DNA of 6,499 nt, taken from positions 1-6,499 of the forward strand of contig JAJZFE010000067.1 of assembly GCA_021798655.1 (NCBI GenBank), read 5' to 3'. Below are positions 1 through 5,077 of this stretch, in pieces. A program made the translations under genes and the position numbers. Position 1 is the stretch's first letter; each line of letters begins with the position of its first letter. The notes beneath the pieces were generated by a model, which saw nothing but the letters and a program-made list of their open reading frames with translations, did not search any database and had not been told where the DNA came from. Source of the stretch: Acidobacteriota bacterium. Lineage in GTDB: Bacteria > Acidobacteriota > Terriglobia > Terriglobales > Acidobacteriaceae.

Positions 1-886
1 TCTTGCCCAGCAGGTTGTACGGCCCGGTCGCATTCGGTTCCAGCAGCAGCGCCTCCTGTAGGTTCCGCTGCGCGTCATCATACTTCGCCGCACGGTTGTA
101 CGCGTCGCCCAGCTCCTCATACACGCTCGGCAACAGCGGATCGGCCACCTTCTCCTTCTCCAACTCGGCCACTGCCTCATCCAAACGATTGCCTGCCAGC
201 GCGATCTCGCCCAGCAGCTCATGCGCCAGCGGCAGCCCTGGCTGAATCTCCAGCGCCTTCTGCGCGAAGCTCTGCGCCACCGGCACGTACTCGCGCCGCA
301 GCAACATCCGCGCCGCCACCAGGTACGCCGCCGCGCCGTCCGCCGCGAATCCGAACTGCGCCGCGAACGCATGGCGAGCATCGTCATACCGACGCGTGTC
401 CATGTAGCACAGCGCCAGGATGTACTTCGGATCGGCCTTGCCCAGCGCGCCCTGCGCGCTCGCGCTCTCCAGCAGAGGAATCGCGTCCCCCGGCCGCCCC
501 ATCCGGAACAGCGTCAACCCACGCATCTGCGCCGCCTCCGCATCGTGCGGGTCTTCCACCAGCGCCGCCGCAAACGCCGCATCCGCCCCGCGAAGATCAT
601 TCATCGCATACTCCGCCAGGCCCTCCGTGCGGCTCAGCCACGCCACCTGCGTATGCGCCGCGCGCATCGTCGCAATCTGCTTCAACGCAACATCGGGATG
701 CCCGGTGTCAATGCTGTGCCGCAGCGCACCTTCCGTCGGCACACCCACAGAGGCACCGTCCGCGGACGCCTGCGCGCGAATCGCAACTGCTGACATCGCG
801 CAGGCAACGAGCGTCAACGCCCCCAAACTCTTCTTGCAGGAATCTATGAATCGTCTCATCGTTACAAGCCCCGAGGTCGGCAGCAT
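1..886 (-). CDS. Exported tetratricopeptide-repeat protein, N-terminal part (3' end outside window)
   Basis: This minus-strand frame is open for 295 residues and leaves the window without a stop, so the C-terminus is missing. I chose the ATG at 886 because AAGGTGGAGG lies 7 nt upstream; a second in-frame ATG at 859 (Met10) has only a weak GGGG upstream. Residues about 11-40 form an export signal: basic start (RRF, KK), hydrophobic LGALTLVACAMSAVAI, then AQA (38-40) as a possible signal peptidase I site. LVAC (26-29) also fits a lipobox, so it may instead be a lipoprotein. From about residue 84 on there are roughly six helix-turn-helix TPR units of about 34 residues; the clearest are 118-150, 153-186, 187-220, 221-253 (AHELLGEIAL, then LDEAVAELE) and 254-288 (YEELGDAYN, then YDDAQRNLQEALLLEP). 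No catalytic domain is visible. TPR arrays bind proteins or peptides; a periplasmic or envelope scaffold is the likely role, but the partner is unknown. The gene follows the receptor gene in the same direction, separated by a terminator. Confidence 0.88.
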   Translation of the reverse strand, partial: MLPTSGLVTMRRFIDSCKKSLGALTLVACAMSAVAIRAQASADGASVGVPTEGALRHSIDTGHPDVALKQIATMRAAHTQVAWLSRTEGLAEYAMNDLRGADAAFAAALVEDPHDAEAAQMRGLTLFRMGRPGDAIPLLESASAQGALGKADPKYILALCYMDTRRYDDARHAFAAQFGFAADGAAAYLVAARMLLRREYVPVAQSFAQKALEIQPGLPLAHELLGEIALAGNRLDEAVAELEKEKVADPLLPSVYEELGDAYNRAAKYDDAQRNLQEALLLEPNATGPYNLLGK

Positions 887-893
887 CCATCTG

Positions 894-903
894 CCTCCAC
901 CTT
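894..903 (-). promoter_or_regulatory. Ribosome binding site of the TPR gene
   Basis: On the minus strand this reads AAGGTGGAGG, with GGAGG ending 7 nt before the ATG at 886. It is the main reason for preferring that start over the in-frame ATG at 859. The same purine-rich block occurs almost unchanged (AAGGGTGGAGG) in the 5' arm of the terminator just upstream, so the terminator's 3' arm could also pair with this site. Confidence 0.7.
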
Positions 904-916
904 ACTACCGCACAAA

Positions 917-950
917 CGAAAAGGTGGAAGGAGATCGCTCTCCCTCCACC
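917..950 (-). terminator. Intrinsic terminator after the Oar-like receptor gene
   Basis: On the minus strand GGTGGAGGGAGA (950-939), loop GCGA (938-935) and TCTCCTTCCACC (934-923) form a 12-bp stem with one G-U pair and a GNRA-type tetraloop, followed by TTTTCG and then TTTG. It starts 18 nt beyond the receptor's stop codon. The T-run is short (four, interrupted by CG), so read-through into the TPR gene is plausible. The reverse direction lacks a T-run, so it should act on minus-strand transcripts only. Confidence 0.75.
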
Positions 951-968
951 CTTGCGCTGCATCGTTGT

Positions 969-3900
969 TTAGAACGCCAGATGCAGAGTGAACTGCAGTT
1001 GACGCGGGTTCGAGGTACCGTTCGGGCCGGGGCCCGAAGTGATCTGGCCACCCGTATCAATGCTGCCGTTGGGGTTGCCATAGTTGATGTGGTTGAACGC
1101 GTTGAACGCATCCATGCGGAGCTGTACGTCGTAGTGCTCGTGGAAGACGACGTCCTTCATCAGCGACATGTCGCTGTTGAAGAAACCAGGTCCCCATGCA
1201 GTGTTGCGGCCAGCGTTACCGATGGTGTCCAGGCCAGGGTTGGTGAAGCCTTCGTTGCCCAGCTTCGGTGCATCGAAGTACGTCACGCCCTGCTGCGAAC
1301 CCGGAATACCGCGCTTGTGCATACCTAGCCCCTTCGGGTTGCCGTTTGGATAGCACGGAGCGTTCGCCACAACATTATTGCTGCAGGAATCGTACGTCAG
1401 CGTGAACGGCAGGCCACTCTGAATCACGAACACCGGACTGATCTGCCAGCCGCTGATAACCCCATTCACAACCGGGTTTACCTTCGTGCCAAACCGACCA
1501 TTCTTGCCGAACGGCAGCTTGTACAGCCCGTAACCCGTGAACGAATTACGGCGTACTGCACTGTCGTTGCCGATCACTGCCGCCTTGTCCCACGTCGCAT
1601 AGTTGTTACCCGTGGCCTGCGCATGCTGGTACGAGTAGTTGGCGCTGAACGAATAACCGTGCGTTTCGGCCTTCGTCAACGACATCTGCAACGCATTGTA
1701 GTGCGTGTCCTGGTCATCACCGTAGTAGCTGATGTCCTGGTTCCAGCCGCAAGCACCCACGCAAGCCGGCAGATTGCCGTTGGTATAACGGCGCAGCAGC
1801 GTTTGATTGCTGGTCGCGCCGGTGGCCGTGGGAGTGGATGGAGCTGCACTGTCATAGTGCAGAGCAATCCCGTTCTGCGTGAACGACGCGGGCAGGAAGT
1901 TGCCTGCTTCGTTCGGGTTGGTATTGTTGCCGTCACCGTCGCTCAAGGTATGCGTGCCCTTGTTGCCTACGTAGGCCACTTCAAGCGACAGGGTTGGGGT
2001 CAGCGAACGCTGAACCGTCACGTTCCAGGCATCCAGGGTCGGCAGCCGCTCTGTGAACGGGCGAGCCTTGATGTTCACCGAGTTGCCAACTGTGGTTCCC
2101 GCGGGAGCACCAGGAACCGCCGCCTGCACAGAGATCTGACCCTGCGAGTTCGGCGTGACCGGCGTGTAGGGCGACAGACCTGTCACTTGTGCGCTGGTAG
2201 CCGTCGGCGTGTCCAACTGGAACGCGTAGCTCGTAGGCCCGTTCTGCCCCGTGATGGACTGGTTCGCCAGCACAGGCACGTTCTGCGTCACCACATGGCC
2301 GAAGTCTGATCCGAACACACCCAGATCGAAGCTGCGACCGTAGCCCGCGCGGATCACCGTCTTTGCATTCCACTGGTACGCAACACCGAGACGCGGATTC
2401 CATGCGTTCTTGGCCGCCGCGACTCCCATGTTCAACGGCACCGGGCCGGAGCCCGCCACGTTGAGGTAGCCCGTCTGCAGGTTCAGCAGCGCGCCGTTGC
2501 CCGTACCGTTCACCCGCTCCGGTGCGTAATACTCGTAGCGGATGCCCAGGTTCAGCGTCAGCTTCGGCGTAGCGCGCCACGTGTCCTGTGCGTAGAAGAA
2601 GTCTCTAGGCTGAAACTCCTTCGCATTCGTGGACAGGCTGGCATAACGGTTGAACGCCGTCACATCACCCAGCACGAACGACGCAAAGCCAAGGCCCGTT
2701 CCCGACGCTCCTGCGTTGGATGTGGGACCGGCACCAAACTGGTCATGGCCCGTGCGGCTGTTATCCGACGGCACGCGCAGGTTGCGCGCATAGCGCAGAT
2801 CCACACCCACCTTCACAGCGTGGTTGCCGATCGTCCTGGTCCAGTTGTTCACGAGCTGGAACTGGTCTTCCTTCTCCTTGAGCGGGCAGTTGCAATGGTT
2901 AATGTTGAGACCCGTGCCATACTGCGAGTTCTGGTTTTGGCCATTGCTCGGCCCCTGGGAACCGCTCCGGTCTGCATCGGCGATGTCGATATCCGGTGCG
3001 CCGAAGTCCACAGGCACGGTCAGACCGCCGCCGCTGATGTTCTGTCCGTTGAACGGCAGGTTCACGTTGCTCGCGTCATACGGGGTCGTCCCGATGTTGT
3101 ACCGGAAGTAGCCAAGACGAACGTCCGTTACCAGCTTCGAGTTGATGACTACGTCCGTGCCCAACGCAAGGCTGTCGTTCGCGCCCTGCGAAGTTCCGCC
3201 GTAACCGGCCAGGCCAAAGCCCGCGCCGCCCGCGTTGCCAAACATCGTCGTGCCCGTCAGGGTATCCGTAAACCGGCTGAACCGGCCAAACACATGCACC
3301 CGCTGGCTCAACACCGCGTCGCCGCGCACGTCCCACTGATTGCTGTTGAGCAGACCCGAACCGCTGGCGCCGTAGTTCTGCTCCAGGCCGCCCTGCGTAC
3401 CGGGCAGATTCGGCGTGTAGCCGCCCGCCTTCAGCAGCTTGAACAGGTTCAGCGCCTGCGCCGAAAGCCGATTGGCAGGAATGATGTTGCCCGCGAACGG
3501 CAGGCCCGTCGTCGGATCATACAGTGGGTGCGTGATACCAGGCGTCGTCGCACCGGCTGCCGGAGCCAGATACTCGCTGAAGTCGCAACCCGTCGTGCCC
3601 AGGCAGCTGTTCAACAGTAGCTGCGTAGGAATCGTCTGAATGTTGGCGATGCCTACCTTCTGACGTACACCTTGATAGTCGCCAAAGAAGAACGCCTTGT
3701 CCTTGATGATCGGGCCGCCGATCGAACCACCAAACTGGTTCTTCAGACCGCCCGGAAACGCCGCCGTCGGCGACTGCGAGAACGGATCACGCGCCAGGTT
3801 GGCGTTGCTCTCGCGGTTGTCGAACGCAGTGCCGTGGAACTGGTTCGTTCCCGACTTCGTCTGCACCGTCTCCACCGACGCCACCGCTTTGCCAAACTCG

Positions 3901-4613
3901 GCATCGTAGTTCTGCGTGATGATCTTGGCTTCAGACATCGACTCCGAGTTCGGGTTGATGACGATGATGCCCAGGATCGCGTCCTGGTTATCCGTGCCGT
4001 CCAGCGTGTAGTTCACACCGCCGAACGCCTGTCCGTCGATCTGGATCTGCTTGGAACCCTGCGGATTCTCCGAAGCCGCATGGGCCCAGCCCAACTGCTG
4101 CGCGCCCGGCAGCAACAGCTGCAGGTTCGTGAAGTTATGGTCCGGAATCGGCAGGTCTTCAATCTGCGTCGCGTTGAACGTGGTCGCAACGTCCGCGCGA
4201 TCCGTCTTCAGCTGCGGCACCTGATCGGCGTCCACCTCGACCGTCTGGCTTGAGGTACCCACCGGCAGCACCGCCGTCAGGCTCTGCGAAGAATCCGCAA
4301 ACACCTGCAACGACTTCTGCTCGTAGCTCTTGAAGCCCGTTGCGTCCACCTTCACGGTGTACACGTCCGGGATCAGATGGTCCGCTGTGAAAAATCCGCT
4401 CGCATTGCTCGTCAGCGTGACCGAGGTGCCCTTGGCCACGTCGGTCACGGTCACCGTTGCGTTCGGCACTGCCGCGCCGGTCGAATCAGTCACCGTACCA
4501 AGAATCTGGCCGTAGACCGCCTGCGCATGAGCGCTCGGGCCTCCCGCCAGCAGAGCAGCCACGGCGCCCACCAACAGCGGCAGCCTCGCTCTCTTCATCC
4601 AATTCATATTCAT
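969..4613 (-). CDS. Oar-like TonB-dependent-receptor-type outer-membrane protein with N-terminal carboxypeptidase-regulatory-like domain
   Basis: A complete 1214-residue protein; the start at 4613 has GGAGG 6 nt upstream. Residues 1-31 are a Sec signal peptide (MKRAR, hydrophobic LLVGAVAALLAGG, cleavage near AHAQA). Residues about 34-115 fit a carboxypeptidase-regulatory-like beta-sandwich (GQILGTVTDSTGAAVPNATV, then G-F--Y and YTVKVDATGF). About 125-260 fits a plug domain (IEDLPIPDHNFTNLQLLLPG, YTLDGTDNQD, then the YDAEFGKA/SGTNQFHGTAFD segment typical of Oar-like proteins). The rest is a beta-barrel rich in aromatic strands, with LNLGIRYEYYAPERVNG and NPRLGVAYQW, and ends in FNAFNHINYGNPN and QLQFTLHLAF; the terminal Phe is the usual outer-membrane insertion signal. 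Length is normal for the acidobacterial family. No clear TonB box was recognised. All eight cysteines fall in four close pairs. Such proteins take up large or scarce substrates, but the substrate cannot be read from the sequence; the divergent GH13 gene hints at α-glucans. Confidence 0.92.
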   Translation of the reverse strand: MNMNWMKRARLPLLVGAVAALLAGGPSAHAQAVYGQILGTVTDSTGAAVPNATVTVTDVAKGTSVTLTSNASGFFTADHLIPDVYTVKVDATGFKSYEQKSLQVFADSSQSLTAVLPVGTSSQTVEVDADQVPQLKTDRADVATTFNATQIEDLPIPDHNFTNLQLLLPGAQQLGWAHAASENPQGSKQIQIDGQAFGGVNYTLDGTDNQDAILGIIVINPNSESMSEAKIITQNYDAEFGKAVASVETVQTKSGTNQFHGTAFDNRESNANLARDPFSQSPTAAFPGGLKNQFGGSIGGPIIKDKAFFFGDYQGVRQKVGIANIQTIPTQLLLNSCLGTTGCDFSEYLAPAAGATTPGITHPLYDPTTGLPFAGNIIPANRLSAQALNLFKLLKAGGYTPNLPGTQGGLEQNYGASGSGLLNSNQWDVRGDAVLSQRVHVFGRFSRFTDTLTGTTMFGNAGGAGFGLAGYGGTSQGANDSLALGTDVVINSKLVTDVRLGYFRYNIGTTPYDASNVNLPFNGQNISGGGLTVPVDFGAPDIDIADADRSGSQGPSNGQNQNSQYGTGLNINHCNCPLKEKEDQFQLVNNWTRTIGNHAVKVGVDLRYARNLRVPSDNSRTGHDQFGAGPTSNAGASGTGLGFASFVLGDVTAFNRYASLSTNAKEFQPRDFFYAQDTWRATPKLTLNLGIRYEYYAPERVNGTGNGALLNLQTGYLNVAGSGPVPLNMGVAAAKNAWNPRLGVAYQWNAKTVIRAGYGRSFDLGVFGSDFGHVVTQNVPVLANQSITGQNGPTSYAFQLDTPTATSAQVTGLSPYTPVTPNSQGQISVQAAVPGAPAGTTVGNSVNIKARPFTERLPTLDAWNVTVQRSLTPTLSLEVAYVGNKGTHTLSDGDGNNTNPNEAGNFLPASFTQNGIALHYDSAAPSTPTATGATSNQTLLRRYTNGNLPACVGACGWNQDISYYGDDQDTHYNALQMSLTKAETHGYSFSANYSYQHAQATGNNYATWDKAAVIGNDSAVRRNSFTGYGLYKLPFGKNGRFGTKVNPVVNGVISGWQISPVFVIQSGLPFTLTYDSCSNNVVANAPCYPNGNPKGLGMHKRGIPGSQQGVTYFDAPKLGNEGFTNPGLDTIGNAGRNTAWGPGFFNSDMSLMKDVVFHEHYDVQLRMDAFNAFNHINYGNPNGSIDTGGQITSGPGPNGTSNPRQLQFTLHLAF

Positions 4614-4619
4614 GCTAGT

Positions 4620-4624
4620 CCTCC
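4620..4624 (-). promoter_or_regulatory. Ribosome binding site of the Oar-like receptor gene
   Basis: GGAGG on the minus strand, 6 nt before the ATG at 4613. It supports that start over the in-frame Met codons at residues 3 and 6. Confidence 0.75.
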
Positions 4625-4784
4625 GAAATTTCCTTCAGTTCGTACTTCGTTGGGGCCAATCGACTCGCTTGCCGTTACTCTTCGCTCGCTCGTAAACCTG
4701 CCGCGCGGGCCGTTGGCTCTCCACTGTCTCCACCAAATGGTTGAAATTGGCGTCCACAGATGTAGTTGCTTTTGAACCTCGCAA

Positions 4785-4814
4785 ACTTTACTCAACCCGA
4801 AGGCGAATTGTCAA
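4785..4814 (-). promoter_or_regulatory. Candidate sigma-70-type promoter for the Oar-like receptor gene
   Basis: On the minus strand a perfect -35 box TTGACA (4814-4809) is followed after 18 bp by TAAAGT (4790-4785), which matches four of six bases of TATAAT. Transcription would start near 4778, giving a leader of about 165 nt before the ATG at 4613. This is a pattern match only; -10 boxes in acidobacteria are not well characterised. Confidence 0.5.
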
Positions 4815-4858
4815 CATATTCCTGCAGCAGAACCACCCCAACCACTCTCAAGCTGTAA

Positions 4859-4868
4859 TGTCATATCA
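4859..4868 (-). repeat. Motif copy A, TGATATGACA, upstream of the receptor promoter
   Basis: TGATATGACA on the minus strand, about 45 bp upstream of the receptor's candidate -35 box. An identical 10-mer on the plus strand (5008-5017) lies upstream of the glycosidase gene. Both read in the direction of the gene they precede, and both are followed within a few bases by TTA. It may be a binding site for a shared regulator, which is inference. Confidence 0.4.
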
Positions 4869-5007
4869 GCAACCCCTCCCACGCAACATTTCTTTAGGTC
4901 GCAAAGATATACGTTTTACCCGCATTTCTTGATAATTTGCCCCCTCCGACCCCACCCCCCATTTCCACGCACTACCCGAAGTAATTCGCCCTGACACCAC
5001 GCTCAAT

Positions 5008-5017
5008 TGATATGACA
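5008..5017 (+). repeat. Motif copy B, TGATATGACA, upstream of the glycosidase promoter
   Basis: Exact inverted copy of the 10-mer at 4859-4868. It ends 27 bp before the glycosidase's candidate -10 box, a typical place for an activator site or a -35 substitute. A short palindrome TCAATTGA (5003-5010) overlaps its left edge. Confidence 0.4.
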
Positions 5018-5041
5018 GATTAGCCCTCGCTACAGCCCGAA

Positions 5042-5050
5042 TGTTATAGT
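5042..5050 (+). promoter_or_regulatory. Candidate extended -10 promoter for the GH13 gene
   Basis: TGTTATAGT has the extended -10 form TGnTATAAT with one mismatch. No good -35 box sits 16-18 bp upstream, as is common for extended -10 promoters or those helped by an activator. The start would be near 5057, leaving a leader of about 20 nt that includes the ribosome binding site. Confidence 0.45.
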
Positions 5051-5066
5051 TCTCCCGTTTGCTTCC

Positions 5067-5071
5067 GGAGG
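5067..5071 (+). promoter_or_regulatory. Ribosome binding site of the GH13 gene
   Basis: GGAGG on the plus strand, 6 nt before the ATG at 5078; same motif and spacing as in front of the divergent receptor gene. It fixes the start of the glycosidase. Confidence 0.75.
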
Positions 5072-5077
5072 ACTTCC

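Larger units (their letters stand above)
4614..5077. other. Divergent intergenic region between receptor and glycosidase genes
   Basis: These 464 bases separate two divergently transcribed genes and hold no convincing protein gene. The part from about 4780 to 5060 is more AT-rich than the flanking genes, as expected for a control region. It contains a candidate promoter for each gene, a C-rich tract (4940-4960), a short repeat AACCAC at 4831-4836 and 4840-4845, and the inverted pair TGTCATATCA/TGATATGACA. Bases 4614 to about 4778 would be the untranslated leader of the receptor mRNA. No recognised riboswitch or small RNA was identified. Confidence 0.7.

Noticed and set aside
708..962. 84-codon minus-strand frame starting near the terminator
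   Set aside because: It overlaps the TPR gene's signal-peptide region in another frame, starts within the terminator/receptor 3' area, and has no suitable domain; the ATG at 890 in this frame sits only 3 nt from GGAGG.
1092..1109. Tandem 9-bp repeat (GTTGAACGC twice)
   Set aside because: It encodes the NAFNAF part of the conserved C-terminal motif of the receptor and needs no separate explanation.
420..1328. 302-codon open frame on the plus strand
   Set aside because: It runs across the 3' end of the receptor gene, the terminator and the TPR gene on the opposite strand; the protein is low in complexity and has no credible start or domain.
2745..3620. 291-codon plus-strand open frame inside the receptor gene
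   Set aside because: Rich in Arg, Val and Ala with no domain; it is antisense to a well-supported beta-barrel sequence.
4610..4795. Small minus-strand frame (61 codons) whose TGA overlaps the receptor's ATG, suggesting a translationally coupled leader peptide
   Set aside because: Its only start is a TTG that lies inside the candidate promoter spacer, upstream of the predicted transcription start, and the peptide shows no recognisable features.
4831..4845. Direct repeat AACCAC...AACCAC upstream of the receptor promoter
   Set aside because: Only 6 bp and C-rich; such repeats are expected by chance in a region this size.
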